A DNA stretch of 53,941 bases from an uncultured Porphyromonadaceae bacterium. Its GTDB lineage: Bacteria; Bacteroidota; Bacteroidia; Bacteroidales; Muribaculaceae. The stretch lies in assembly GCA_946553045.1 (NCBI GenBank), contig CAMNRO010000015.1, positions 1 to 53,941 on the forward strand, in the 5' to 3' direction. Within the stretch, counting starts at the first letter, position 1, and every line of letters begins with the position of its first letter. The position numbers and the translations under genes are program-made. Below are positions 17,263 through 26,752 of the stretch, piece by piece. Below the pieces are notes generated by a model. It searched no databases. It was not told the origin of the DNA and worked only from the letters and a program-made list of their open reading frames with translations.

Positions 17263-18755
17263 TTTTGGAATGCGGCGACGATTTCTTCGCGGTCGTCGAA
17301 GTGGATTGCGCCTGTGGCGAGGGTCTGGGTGGTTTCGTGGCCCTTGCCGGCTATCAGGATTATGTCGCCGGGCTCTGCGAGGGCTACGGCGGCACGGATT
17401 GCCTCGCGGCGGTCGATGTGGCAGTGAGTCTTGCCTTTTTCGAATTCGTCGAGGCCGGCGAGCATATCATTGATTATGGCCTGCGGGTCTTCCGAGCGGG
17501 GATTGTCGGAGGTTATCACAAGAATATCGGAGCGCTCGGCGGCGGCTTTGGCCATCTGGGGTCGTTTGCCGGGGTCGCGGTCGCCTCCGCAGCCGCACAC
17601 GGTGATGACCGATGCGCCGTCGGGCATGACTTCGCGTATGGTGTCGAGCACGTTGATAAGGGCGTCGGGCGTATGGGCGTAGTCAACGATGGCGGTGACG
17701 CCCTCGGGCGAGCGGAAAGGCTGGAATCGGCCTGCCACAGGGTGCAGACGGCTCATGAGCACGCCGGCTTCGTCTGCCGGAACGCCCAGAAGGACTGCGG
17801 CGCCATAGACTGCGGCGAGGTTGGAGGCGTTGAAGCTTCCGGTGAACATGGTCTCTACCTCGCGGCCTCCGAAGTCGAGGAGCATGCCGTCGATGCGGTC
17901 TTCGATAACACGAACGTGGAAGTCGGCGGCGTCGCGCACCGAGTAGAATGCGCGTCGTGCGGCCGTGTTCTGGAGCATTACGGCGCCGTTGCGGTCGTCG
18001 GCGTTGCTGATGGCGAAGGCGTCGGCAGGGAGCATGTCGAAGAACGACTTTTTGGCGCGCAGATATGCGTCGAAGGTCTTGTGGTAGTCCAGATGGTCGC
18101 GGGTGAGGTTTGTGAAAATGCCTCCGGCAAAGTTAAGCCCGGCTATGCGGTGCTGGTCGGCCGCATGGCTGCTTACCTCCATGGATGCGAAAGTGCAGCC
18201 GGCGTCGGCCATGCGGCGCAGGCAGGCGTTGAGCAGAATGGGGTCGGGCGTGGTGTGCTCCGAGGGGTACTCCTCGCCGTCGATTTTCACGGCTACGGTC
18301 GAGATAAGGCCGGCCTTCTCGCCGCGCATTCGTGCCATGTCGTAGAGGAGTGTGGCGATGGTGGTCTTGCCGTTGGTGCCTGTCACGCCGACCAGACGCA
18401 GCTCGTCGGAAGGCTCGCCGTAGTAGCGCGAGGCCATGCGGCCCAGCGCCTCGCGGGAGTCGGCCACACGGACAAAAAGCACGCCCTCGGGCAGCGTTTC
18501 GGGAAATTCCTCGACCACAACAACTGCCGCACCGGCTTCTACGGCCTTGGCGATAAAGCGGTGGCCGTCGACGGCCACGCCGCGCACAGCCACGAACAGG
18601 CCTCCGTGCTTCACCGCGCGCGAATCGGCCGTAAGCACGCTTATGTCTTCCACAGAGCTGTTTCCGTGGCGCTCGAGCACATCGGCCGCTCCGAGAATGC
18701 TCTCGACGGCAGTGACCGTAGGCTCAGTATTGTTTATTATATCTTCGAGTTTCAT
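17253..18755 (-). CDS. murE: UDP-MurNAc-tripeptide synthetase MurE (mDAP type)
   Basis: MurE (500 aa) adds the third amino acid to UDP-MurNAc-L-Ala-D-Glu. The ATP loop is GTNGKTT (126-132). The substrate motif at 417-420 is DNPR, the signature of enzymes that add meso-diaminopimelate, so the peptidoglycan is predicted to be mDAP type. Further marks: TTPDP (168-172), HAADQHRI (197-204), DYAHTPDAL (358-366) and GKGHE near the C-terminus. It follows ftsI after 50 nt. The last codons touch the word repeat. Confidence 0.98.
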   Translation of the reverse strand: MKLEDIINNTEPTVTAVESILGAADVLERHGNSSVEDISVLTADSRAVKHGGLFVAVRGVAVDGHRFIAKAVEAGAAVVVVEEFPETLPEGVLFVRVADSREALGRMASRYYGEPSDELRLVGVTGTNGKTTIATLLYDMARMRGEKAGLISTVAVKIDGEEYPSEHTTPDPILLNACLRRMADAGCTFASMEVSSHAADQHRIAGLNFAGGIFTNLTRDHLDYHKTFDAYLRAKKSFFDMLPADAFAISNADDRNGAVMLQNTAARRAFYSVRDAADFHVRVIEDRIDGMLLDFGGREVETMFTGSFNASNLAAVYGAAVLLGVPADEAGVLMSRLHPVAGRFQPFRSPEGVTAIVDYAHTPDALINVLDTIREVMPDGASVITVCGCGGDRDPGKRPQMAKAAAERSDILVITSDNPRSEDPQAIINDMLAGLDEFEKGKTHCHIDRREAIRAAVALAEPGDIILIAGKGHETTQTLATGAIHFDDREEIVAAFQNKL

Positions 18756-18805
18756 TTTCTTTTTCTAATCTAATAAGGTCTTTAAAGTTTTTAATGTCTT
18801 TAAAG

Positions 18806-20995
18806 TCAGTCGTGTCTGAGTACAAGCTGCACTTTCGTGCCTGGTACGGCCGGTGTGCCGGGCGGCGGGTTCTGGTCGGCCACGTAGCCTATTCCCTGGA
18901 AGCTGACGGCATAGCCGGCGCTTTCGAGGTGGGTCAGGGCTTCGCGGATTCCGACTCCGCGCACGTCGGGCACGCAGCCTTCGACGCGGTCTTCGGGGCG
19001 TCGTATGGCCCGAGAGTCGGCAAGCTGCAGGTCGGCGTGCAGGGTGGCGTTGCGGCGGCTGTTGAACGAGGAATATACCGTCGGACCGGACGATTTGTCG
19101 GGTGTGCCGGTGAATCCGGGGTCTTCTTCGAGCATACCTCGGGCATACATCTTGAGAGCCACGTTCTTAAGCACAGTACCCGAACTCAGCGCAGGGCCTC
19201 GGTATGGCACTTTGGGGTCGTTTATCACCACTATGCAGGTGTACTTGGGGTTTTCGTAGGGGAAGAAGCCGCAGAAGGTCACACGGTAGCGTCCTTCGAG
19301 GTAACCGCCCTTGAATGGGGTGAGCTGCAGGCGGTTGCCGTTTTTGTCGAAGCGCGGACGCTTGTCTTCTTTGGCAATCTTGCAGGTGCCGGTCTTGCCG
19401 GCTATTTCCACAATGTCGCTTTTGAGAGCTTTGGCCGTGCCGCCCTGCTCCCAGACCACTCCGCGCATCATCTTGCGCAGTGTGGCGGCGTTCTCGCTCG
19501 AGAGGATGCGCTCGCGCACATACGATACGTCGATGGCCGAGTCGCGGCCGTCGGGGGTGCGGAGGCTCTTGACCAGTCGCGGACGCACGAAGCGGCCGTC
19601 GTTGGCTACGGCGTTGTAGAACGCGCACGTGTAGAGCGGCGGAATCATGGTGCTGTAGCCGAATACCATTCGGGAGAGCGACAGACGACCGCCTACATTG
19701 TTTTGAAGGCGGGGGAAATACGGCGTGCGCTCTCGCGCTATGCCGGTGTTGAGCCTGTCGAAGAAGCCCATTTCGGCAAGGTCGGCGCGGAAACGGTTGG
19801 GGTCGCCTTCGTAGTGCGGCATAGTCATTTTTACCATGCCGATGTTCGATGAATACTCTATGAATCGGTCTACGGGCAGCGAGCCGGGCGAGTGTGTGTC
19901 GGAAATTGGCCTGCGGCCAAGGTAGGCGAAGCTGCGGCCGATGGGATAGCTGCGAGAAACGGGCTTGGCAAAGCCTTTTTCGAGAGCTACGGCCATTGTC
20001 ATGACCTTCATGACGGAGCCGGGCTCGTATGCCTCGACCGCGCGGTTGAGTGCCTCGATATAGCGGGGCGTTCTCGACGTGGAGTCGCGCTCGAGGTTCG
20101 ACATCGCCTTGATGTCGCCGGTGGCGACCTCCATGATTATGGCGGTGCCCCAGTCGGCCTTGGCAAGAAGGAGCATTTCGCCGAGTTCGCTCTCGAGAAT
20201 GTCCTGCATGGTGATGTCGATGGTTGTGGTGACGTCGTAGCCGTCGATGGCCGGAGTCTCGACGTCGTAGCGGGCGCCGCGGGTGAAGAGTTTCTTGCGG
20301 GCGAGGCCCGGAACGCCGTAGAGAAGGGTGTCGAGGGCCCGTTCGAGGCCTGAGCGGCCGTGCACTTCGGGGCAGGTGTCGGTCTGACCTACGCGGCCTA
20401 TGCTCATGCGGGCCATCTGGCCGAAAGGATATGAGCGTTTCATCACCTTGTCGACTTTCAGACCTGTCTTATTGCAGTTTTTCGAGCTGCGGAAGAAGGG
20501 CAGCCTTTTGATTTTGTTGACAGTCTCCTCGGGCACGCCCTTGACGATTACGAAATTGCGTGTGCGTTTGGATTTCGGGGCCTCAATGGCGCTTTCGAGT
20601 TTTTTCTTCCATGCCAGGCTGTCGCGTTTGCCCGGAATGAGGCGGGCGAGGGCTCCGGCAAGCTGGGGTATGGTGTCGTGGAAGCCTGTTATATCGAAAC
20701 GTGTGGCCCTGAAATCGATCATCACGTTGAAATAGTACAGGTTGGTGGCAAGGATACTGCCGTCGGCGGCATGTATCTCGCCTCGGTTGGGCGTTATGAC
20801 GCTTGAGTCGCGCAGGGTGGAGGCGCCCATGGCGTTCCATGCGCCTGCGTTGACAACGGTAGTGCGCACGAGCATGACGGATATGCACACGGCTATAAAG
20901 ACCGTTATCGCAAATATAATGCCGAACCGGCCCACAACGTAGCTGTTGCGTGAGCCGGCCGAACGACGGTTCTTTTTCTGCGGAGAAGAGGACAT
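18806..20995 (-). CDS. ftsI: Divisome transpeptidase PBP3/FtsI with PASTA domain
   Basis: A 729-residue class B penicillin-binding protein, the septal peptidoglycan transpeptidase paired with FtsW. It has one N-terminal membrane segment (about 22-45), a PBP dimerisation domain (about 65-235), then a transpeptidase domain. Active-site motifs are SVMK (S327, K330), SSN (382-384) and KTGT (534-537). A C-terminal PASTA domain (about 670-729; VPDVRGVGIREAL) is present. I prefer the ATG at 20995 (MSSSPQ) over a TTG at 21010, since it follows the ftsL stop at normal distance. Confidence 0.96.
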   Translation of the reverse strand: MSSSPQKKNRRSAGSRNSYVVGRFGIIFAITVFIAVCISVMLVRTTVVNAGAWNAMGASTLRDSSVITPNRGEIHAADGSILATNLYYFNVMIDFRATRFDITGFHDTIPQLAGALARLIPGKRDSLAWKKKLESAIEAPKSKRTRNFVIVKGVPEETVNKIKRLPFFRSSKNCNKTGLKVDKVMKRSYPFGQMARMSIGRVGQTDTCPEVHGRSGLERALDTLLYGVPGLARKKLFTRGARYDVETPAIDGYDVTTTIDITMQDILESELGEMLLLAKADWGTAIIMEVATGDIKAMSNLERDSTSRTPRYIEALNRAVEAYEPGSVMKVMTMAVALEKGFAKPVSRSYPIGRSFAYLGRRPISDTHSPGSLPVDRFIEYSSNIGMVKMTMPHYEGDPNRFRADLAEMGFFDRLNTGIARERTPYFPRLQNNVGGRLSLSRMVFGYSTMIPPLYTCAFYNAVANDGRFVRPRLVKSLRTPDGRDSAIDVSYVRERILSSENAATLRKMMRGVVWEQGGTAKALKSDIVEIAGKTGTCKIAKEDKRPRFDKNGNRLQLTPFKGGYLEGRYRVTFCGFFPYENPKYTCIVVINDPKVPYRGPALSSGTVLKNVALKMYARGMLEEDPGFTGTPDKSSGPTVYSSFNSRRNATLHADLQLADSRAIRRPEDRVEGCVPDVRGVGIREALTHLESAGYAVSFQGIGYVADQNPPPGTPAVPGTKVQLVLRHD

Positions 20996-21024
20996 TTCCC
21001 TGAATTGCAATTAGGATTTAGAAG

Positions 21025-21375
21025 TTATTGGTTTTCGTCGAGGGTGAGCACTTGCGGGCGGGCGTCGGGGATTGTGAGGCCGAGCTTCAGCGAGTCGACC
21101 AGGTGCATCATCGCCGATTCGCGGGTGAGAGTCATGTAGAGCGAGCGCTCTTTCTGTTTCTCTGTGCTCATTACGTTTATCTGATTTTTGAGACTGTGGA
21201 TAGTGTTCTGGTCGGTGGCGCATTCGAACCGGGCCGCTATGAACGCGACGCAGGCGATGACGGTGAATGCAGTGGCAAAGAAGTGTCGTTTGAAAAATTT
21301 ACTCGACACGGCATCGCCCTGCATAAGCACCCTTATGCCTTTACCGGTTTTCTGCGCAACGTCTTTGACTTTCAT
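21025..21375 (-). CDS. ftsL: FtsL-like divisome protein
   Basis: A 116-residue bitopic protein. A cytoplasmic N-terminus of about 28 residues is followed by one membrane segment (about 31-48, FFATAFTVIACVAFIAA) and a periplasmic coiled coil (about 52-95, with SLKNQINVMSTEKQKE). Size, topology and position between rsmH and ftsI match the FtsL-like family of Bacteroidetes, which joins FtsQ and the FtsB-like partner. Sequence identity among FtsL proteins is low, so the call rests mainly on context. Confidence 0.9.
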   Translation of the reverse strand: MKVKDVAQKTGKGIRVLMQGDAVSSKFFKRHFFATAFTVIACVAFIAARFECATDQNTIHSLKNQINVMSTEKQKERSLYMTLTRESAMMHLVDSLKLGLTIPDARPQVLTLDENQ

Positions 21376-21393
21376 ATTTAGCGGTTTAGAAAG

Positions 21394-22308
21394 TTAATTG
21401 CCGATTTTCTCGGCGACACGGAGTTTTGCAGAGCGAGCGCGGGGATTGCGTTCGATTTCGGCGGCAGTCGGCGTGATAGCTTTTCCGAGAGGCTTCAGGG
21501 GCGCGTTGGAGCGTCCGAAAAGGTCTTTTTCGGCGTCGCCGTCGATTCGACCGCTGCGCATGAAGTTTTTTACCATGCGGTCTTCGAGCGAATGGTATGT
21601 GATTATCGCGAGCCGTCCGCCGGGGCGCAGTTCGGCTGCGGCCTGGTGCAGAAACGCTTCAAGAGCAAGCATCTCGCCGTTGACTTCTATGCGCAGGGCC
21701 TGGAAAATCTGAGCGAGTTCTTTCTTTGCGCGGGCGGGGTTGAGCATGGGCTCGGCAATGGCAGCGAGTTCGCCTGTGGTTCTGACGCCTCCGTTGGCGC
21801 GGGCCTTGACGATGGCTGCAGCCAGGCGGCGCGCCTGCCGGAATTCGCCGTAGACCTTGAAGAGCATGGCAAGGCGTTCTTCGGTCTCTGTGGCGAGGAG
21901 TTCGGCTGCTGTCATTGCTCCCGACTGGTTCATGCGCATGTCGAGGGGTGCATCGGCGCGGAACGAGAAGCCTCGCGAGGCATCGTCGAAGTGATGCGAT
22001 GACACACCGAGGTCGGCAAGAATGCCGTCGACCTGCCCTGTGTGGCCGTAATAGCGCAGATAGTTGGTGAGATAGCGGAAATCGCCGTGTACGGCAGTGA
22101 AGTTAGGGTGCTCGAAAGCGTGCGCTATAGCGTCGCTGTCGCGGTCGATTGAGTAGAGATGACCCGACCCTGACAGACGGTCGGCGATGGCATGTGAATG
22201 GCCGCCGCCGCCGAGGGTGGCGTCGACATAAATGCCGTCGGGCCGGATATCGAGAGCGTCGAGGCTTTCGCCGAGGAGTGCCGGTATGTGATAAGTGTCT
22301 TGAGCCAT
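21394..22308 (-). CDS. rsmH: 16S rRNA (cytosine1402-N4)-methyltransferase
   Basis: RsmH/MraW (304 aa) methylates N4 of C1402 in the 16S rRNA P site using S-adenosylmethionine. Motifs: YVDATLGGGGHSHAI (about 28-42), the SAM-binding DRDSDAI, GILADLGVSSHHFDD, the long RGFSFRADAPLDMRM stretch, and the C-terminal ITYHSLEDR. It is the first gene of the dcw operon here. The usual mraZ gene upstream is absent; instead there is a promoter, a word-repeat hairpin, and an unrelated receptor gene. Confidence 0.97.
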   Translation of the reverse strand: MAQDTYHIPALLGESLDALDIRPDGIYVDATLGGGGHSHAIADRLSGSGHLYSIDRDSDAIAHAFEHPNFTAVHGDFRYLTNYLRYYGHTGQVDGILADLGVSSHHFDDASRGFSFRADAPLDMRMNQSGAMTAAELLATETEERLAMLFKVYGEFRQARRLAAAIVKARANGGVRTTGELAAIAEPMLNPARAKKELAQIFQALRIEVNGEMLALEAFLHQAAAELRPGGRLAIITYHSLEDRMVKNFMRSGRIDGDAEKDLFGRSNAPLKPLGKAITPTAAEIERNPRARSAKLRVAEKIGN

Positions 22309-22350
22309 AGTTAATTACGGCCCGTTAAGGAGAGCCGTTTTTAGAGAGCC

Positions 22351-22358
22351 CAAAATTA
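22351..22358 (-). promoter_or_regulatory. -7 box of the dcw operon promoter
   Basis: Minus-strand TAATTTTG with a TTG about 22 nt upstream (CAA at 22381-22383 on plus). Transcription would start near 22344, about 35 nt before the rsmH ATG. It is the only good match between rsmH and the next gene. Confidence 0.5.
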
Positions 22359-22490
22359 GTGATTTTCGCCCGAAAATTTACAATGCCAAATAGCAATTTT
22401 TTCGACATATACCCCAAAAGTTATCAACATCAGACAGAAGCCCTCCGTTTGCAATTGTAAACTGCGCAAAGTGATAAATTAGAAGGAGCG

Positions 22491-22563
22491 TTAGTCAGAA
22501 ATTAGAAGTTAGGAGTTAGAAGTGCTTTCGCGTCGGCAACTTCTAACTCCTAACTTCTGATTA
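22491..22563. repeat. TTAGAAGT word-repeat hairpin
   Basis: AGAAGTTAGGAGTTAGAAGT at 22504-22523 is the exact complement of 22539-22558 (20 bp) around a 15-nt loop, with further pairing of TCAGAA and TTCTGA outside. It lies between the receptor gene and the dcw promoter, and could end transcription of either side. The rest of 22309-22583 holds only the promoter above. Confidence 0.85.
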
Positions 22564-22583
22564 GTAATTATTTAAACTCATTA

Positions 22584-25418
22584 TTATCTTCCCGGAGGCG
22601 GGCCCATCGGGCCACGGCGGCCTCCCATGCCCGGAGGTGGTCCCATGCGCTCGCCGTCGAAGTTGCGGTCGCGGGGCTGCTCGCCTTTTCCGAATGTGGT
22701 GAATTTATAGCTCAGGGTCACCATCGCGTAGCGTGTCAGCGAGTTATAGCGCGCTGTTTCCTGGTAGTTGCCGGAGTTGGTGAAGCGCACGCGGTCGTTC
22801 TGTCCGAGAATGTCGTATGCCTTCAGCGTTACGGCTGCATTGCGGTTGCGGAGGAACTGGTAGGATATTGAGGCGTTCCACATCCATGTCCGTGTGTCGA
22901 AGCCCTGCGAGTAGCCCGATGTCGCCGAGTAGTTGATGTCGGAGCTCAGCACGAGGCCGAAAGGAGCTGTATATGTGGCATAGAAAGAGCCTCCGTAGGT
23001 GTGAATGTCGCGGTTGTTGTCTTTCTGGAAGCTGTTGCGCGAAGACTGGAACGAATATCTGGGGCGCAGTTCGAGTTCGATAAACTCGGGACGCCATGCA
23101 ATGCCGGGGCTTTCGTTGACAGTGAACGTGCCTGTGCGGTTGCGGTTATCGTTGTTGAAGCCAACGCTCTGGCTGTAGTTGAGGAACATGTGATTGTTGA
23201 AGGTGAAAGCCTTGTTACGGAAGGGGAATGAAATCATGTTCATGCCCCGGATACTCCAGACGCCGTTGACGTTTGTATAGGTCGTCACGTTGCCGCCGGT
23301 CTCCTGGTTGAAGGTCATTCGCGATACGATTGAGTTCTGCACCACCTGGGCATCAATCATCGCCATGATGGAGCGCTGGGCTTCCTGGTTGAAATCCTGG
23401 AAACGCAGGCGTGCGTTGTGGCTGAAAGTAGGCTTGAGGTCGGGGTTACCGATGACAACGCGCAGAGGGTCGGAGTAGTCGGCCACCGGCTGAAGTTGTG
23501 TCATGGAAGGCTGCGAGGAGCGTCCGTTGTAGTCGATGGTGAGGCTGCGGCTCTTGCTGAAGCGGGCTCGGTAGCGCAGGAATGGAGCTATGTTGAGCAC
23601 ATTGCGGCGGGGAATGTCTTTGGCGTGGTCTATGAGGTTGATAGACTTCGAGCTCTGCGGCACCAGCGAGATGCCTACGTTGAGCTGTCCTTTCTTGTCT
23701 ACGTGGCGGTATCCGATTCTGATGTCCTGGTTCATGTAGTCGTTGCGGAATCGGTTTGAAAGGTCCTGGTTGAACACGAGTTCCGGAGATATCACAGGCT
23801 CGCCCTCCCAGCCGTCGGGGAATGTGACGGGGTGGTCGTAGGTGAGTTTGTCGGCATTGTTCCATCGGTATGAGAAGTTGTAGGCCAGAGTAAGGAAGTT
23901 GCCTTTCTTCACATCGCCGAGGGGCTCGGTCCAGCTTAAGCGGGCGCTGATGTTGTTGGTCCACGTGTGGTTGTCGGCCCACTGGTCGTAGAGGTCTACT
24001 GAGTCGTTGAGCTGGAAGAACTTATTGAATGAGTATGAGTCGGATTTTTCGCGGACGTTGCTCATGCGGTAGTTGGCGAACACAGAGAATGAGCAGCCCG
24101 GCTTCGAGCGGAATTTGTGGTTGTATATCAGGCGTCCGCCGAATTCGAAGGAGTTGCCTTTGGAGTAGTCGCGGTTGAGGCTTCGGCTTACGTCGGTGGC
24201 GAAATTGTCGCGATATACCGAGCTGTTGTCAACGCTCGATGAATTGTTGTAGTTCAACGAGACATTGGGACGGAACTCGAAGGTGTTGAACGAGTCGGGG
24301 TTCCACTGCACCCGGAAGTCGGCGCGTATGTTGTGGCCTTTGTCGCGGCTGTATTTATTGGAACGGCTCTGCTGGTCGACGCCTTTGCCGTATATGCGCT
24401 CAGACTCGGTGCGGCTGTCGCGGTCGGTGTGGCTGTACATCACATCGCCTCCGACGCGGAAAATTTCCTTGTTGCCGACATTGAAGTTGAAACCCAGCGA
24501 CTGAGCCGATGTGATGCCGTTGGCGCCGCCGAAACGCATGAATCTGCCGCTGGCACCGTCGGCGAAGCCGGGCTCATTTATGTTGTTGGCCGAGCCGAGG
24601 AAGGTCATCTGGTTTCCCTCTCCCCAGAAGCGGTTGATCATGAAATTGCCTTTGTAGCGGTCGTCGGTGCCATATCCGCCCTCGATGTTCCCGAACCAGC
24701 CGTTTTTCATGTTTTTCTTCACCGTGAGATTGATGACGGTTTCTTCTTCGCCATCGTCAACGCCGGTGAGGCGTGCAAGGTCGCTCTTGCGGTCTACGAC
24801 CTGGAGCTTTTCAACCATATTCACGGGCAGATTTCGCGAGGCCACAGTGGGGTCATCGCTGAAAAACTCTTTGCCGTCAACGAGAATTTTGCTCACTTCC
24901 TTGCCGTTGGCCGTGATTTTGCCGTCGGAACTTACTTCGACGCCTGGCAGGCGCTTCAGCAGGTCTTCGACAACGGCATTGGGCTGGGTCTTATATGATT
25001 CGGCCGAAAACTCCACCGTGTCTTCCATCACTTTTATAGGTGTGCGGATGCCTGTCACGGTTGCTTCTTTCAGAGCTATGGAGCTTTCCGAAAGGCCGAA
25101 AGGCTTCAGGCGCATATCGGCGGCGGTCATATTTATGTTTTGTGTCTGGGTGGCATAGCCTATATATGAGGCTTCCACAATATATTTTCCGGCTTTGAGA
25201 TTGTCGATGGTGAAGCGGCCGGAGCTGTTGGTTACGGCGGCCTTTACTACGGTGGAGTCTTTGGCCGCAAGTACGCGCACGGAGGCCTGGATAAGACCTT
25301 CGCTGGTGGCGGCATCGATAACGCTGCCGCGTAGTACGCCGGCCGAAAGAGCCTGCGCCGCCACAAGTACGACGGCAAGTAAAGAAAGAAGTTTTTTTGA
25401 GTCGGGGATTAGTATCAT
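22584..25418 (-). CDS. TonB-type outer-membrane beta-barrel protein
   Basis: A 944-residue outer-membrane protein of the OMP_b-brl_3/TonB receptor class. It has a signal peptide (about 1-26), a carboxypeptidase-regulatory-like beta-sandwich (about 27-110; LRGSVIDAATSEGLI), a plug-like domain (about 125-235; VVEDLLKRLPGVEVSSDG, KILVDGKEFFSDD), then a long barrel rich in alternating aromatic strands. The last 25 residues are an unusual glycine/proline/methionine/arginine tail (MGPPPGMGGRRGP). There is no SusD partner, so it is not a classical Sus pair. Substrate unknown. A near-match -7 box (TAATTTTA) lies upstream. Confidence 0.88.
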   Translation of the reverse strand: MILIPDSKKLLSLLAVVLVAAQALSAGVLRGSVIDAATSEGLIQASVRVLAAKDSTVVKAAVTNSSGRFTIDNLKAGKYIVEASYIGYATQTQNINMTAADMRLKPFGLSESSIALKEATVTGIRTPIKVMEDTVEFSAESYKTQPNAVVEDLLKRLPGVEVSSDGKITANGKEVSKILVDGKEFFSDDPTVASRNLPVNMVEKLQVVDRKSDLARLTGVDDGEEETVINLTVKKNMKNGWFGNIEGGYGTDDRYKGNFMINRFWGEGNQMTFLGSANNINEPGFADGASGRFMRFGGANGITSAQSLGFNFNVGNKEIFRVGGDVMYSHTDRDSRTESERIYGKGVDQQSRSNKYSRDKGHNIRADFRVQWNPDSFNTFEFRPNVSLNYNNSSSVDNSSVYRDNFATDVSRSLNRDYSKGNSFEFGGRLIYNHKFRSKPGCSFSVFANYRMSNVREKSDSYSFNKFFQLNDSVDLYDQWADNHTWTNNISARLSWTEPLGDVKKGNFLTLAYNFSYRWNNADKLTYDHPVTFPDGWEGEPVISPELVFNQDLSNRFRNDYMNQDIRIGYRHVDKKGQLNVGISLVPQSSKSINLIDHAKDIPRRNVLNIAPFLRYRARFSKSRSLTIDYNGRSSQPSMTQLQPVADYSDPLRVVIGNPDLKPTFSHNARLRFQDFNQEAQRSIMAMIDAQVVQNSIVSRMTFNQETGGNVTTYTNVNGVWSIRGMNMISFPFRNKAFTFNNHMFLNYSQSVGFNNDNRNRTGTFTVNESPGIAWRPEFIELELRPRYSFQSSRNSFQKDNNRDIHTYGGSFYATYTAPFGLVLSSDINYSATSGYSQGFDTRTWMWNASISYQFLRNRNAAVTLKAYDILGQNDRVRFTNSGNYQETARYNSLTRYAMVTLSYKFTTFGKGEQPRDRNFDGERMGPPPGMGGRRGPMGPPPGR

Positions 25419-25584
25419 AAGATTACGTTTTTTCGTGGTGTAAAATTATAAAACCATGTCGGCATGGACAACAACGCCTCTACAAACCCACTTATTTTAT
25501 CGACAAAGTCGGCCGCACCCCCGATATTGCAGCACTATGCGCGCCCCTATGCGTTTTTTGCTTTCGCAAGTTGAAAAAAATATG

Positions 25585-25592
25585 TAATTTTG
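25585..25592 (+). promoter_or_regulatory. -7 box of asd
   Basis: TAATTTTG on the plus strand, 54 nt before the asd ATG. A TTTG at 25557-25560 lies 24 nt upstream, slightly far for a -33 box. Confidence 0.5.
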
Positions 25593-25646
25593 CAAATTAA
25601 ACACATATTACGTAAATATTATCTATATTATCCCATTTCAGAAAGA

Positions 25647-26663
25647 ATGAAAATAGCTATTGTGGGCGCATCCGGCGCCGTTGGGCAGGAATTTCTGCGT
25701 ATTTTGTCGGAAAACGACTTTCCCATAGACGAACTCCGTCTCTTCGGCTCTGAGCGTAGCGCAGGCCGCACATATAGCTTCCGCGGTGGTGTAACAGAGC
25801 CGGTGCGTGTTCTCACCGCCAATGCATCTGACTTTGCCGACCTCGATTTCGCGTTTGTGTCGGCCGGAGCAGGCGTGTCGCGCGAATATGCCGATGTCAT
25901 CACATCGGGCGGCGCGATAATGATTGACAATTCGAGCGCTTTCCGCATGGACGCCGATGTGCCTCTGGTTGTGCCCGAAGTCAACGGTGCCGATGCTCTG
26001 AAGGCTCCGCGAAATATAATTGCCAATCCGAATTGCACCACAATCCAGATGGTGGTGGCTCTCAACCCTATAAACCGCCTTTCGCCAATCAGAAGGGTGC
26101 ATGTGGCAACCTATCAGGCCGCCAGCGGTGCCGGAGCCACCGGCATGGACGAACTTGAACGCCAGAGCGCCCAGATTGCCCGCGGCGAAGAGCCCGAAGT
26201 GAAGAAATTCGTGAGCCAGCTTGCTTTCAACCTCATTCCCCACATCGATACTTTCACCGATAACGGCTATACCCGCGAGGAAATGAAGATGCACTTCGAG
26301 ACCAAGAAGATAATGCATGCTCCCAAACTCGAGGTGAGCGCCACATGTGTGCGAGTGCCCGTGATGCGCGCCCATAGCGAGGCTATCTGGGTGGAGACAG
26401 AAGATGCGGTAAGCGTTGCCGAGGCACGCTATGCCTTCGCGTCGGCCCCCGGCGTGGTGCTGATAGACAAAGCCGAGGCTCTGGGCTACCCGATGCCGCT
26501 CGATGTGGCTGGCACTGATCCGGTCTACATTGGCCGTATCCGCGCCGACCTCGCCAATCCCCGCGGTCTGTCGTTCTGGGCCGTAGCCGACCAGATTCGC
26601 AAAGGCGCCGCTCTCAACGCCGTGCAGATTGCTGAGTTTATCCTCGCCAACCGCTCCAAGTAA
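25647..26663 (+). CDS. asd: Aspartate-semialdehyde dehydrogenase
   Basis: Asd (338 aa) reduces aspartyl phosphate to aspartate semialdehyde with NADPH, feeding lysine/mDAP, threonine and methionine synthesis. The NADP loop is [10 protein letters not shown] (7-16). The catalytic cysteine is C130 in NPNCTT, and the active-site histidine sits in [14 protein letters not shown] start at 25647 ([10 protein letters not shown]), because the extra residues of the longer frame from 25590 begin at the -7 box and do not resemble the family. It stands alone and supplies the mDAP needed by MurE. Confidence 0.97.
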   Translation: MKIAIVGASGAVGQEFLRILSENDFPIDELRLFGSERSAGRTYSFRGGVTEPVRVLTANASDFADLDFAFVSAGAGVSREYADVITSGGAIMIDNSSAFRMDADVPLVVPEVNGADALKAPRNIIANPNCTTIQMVVALNPINRLSPIRRVHVATYQAASGAGATGMDELERQSAQIARGEEPEVKKFVSQLAFNLIPHIDTFTDNGYTREEMKMHFETKKIMHAPKLEVSATCVRVPVMRAHSEAIWVETEDAVSVAEARYAFASAPGVVLIDKAEALGYPMPLDVAGTDPVYIGRIRADLANPRGLSFWAVADQIRKGAALNAVQIAEFILANRSK

Positions 26664-26687
26664 TAGTTTAAAAAGTGAAAGGAGTTA

Positions 26688-26750
26688 AGGAGGTTGAGAT
26701 ATTGGCTTCGTCTCTCAATTCATAATCCATCATCCATAATTCATAATTTA
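26688..26750. repeat. AATTCATAAT word-repeat before antiporter
   Basis: The right-hand part (26717-26749) reads AATTCATAATCC-ATC-ATCCATAATTCATAATT, the same word family as in the mraY-murE gap. A short TTGAGA/TCTCAA stem lies before it. Only one arm is well preserved. It ends 3 nt before the TTG start of the next gene. Confidence 0.7.
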
Positions 26751-26752
26751 TT

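Noticed and set aside
17265-18773. 502-codon plus-strand frame over murE
   Set aside because: Antisense shadow of murE with no recognisable domain.
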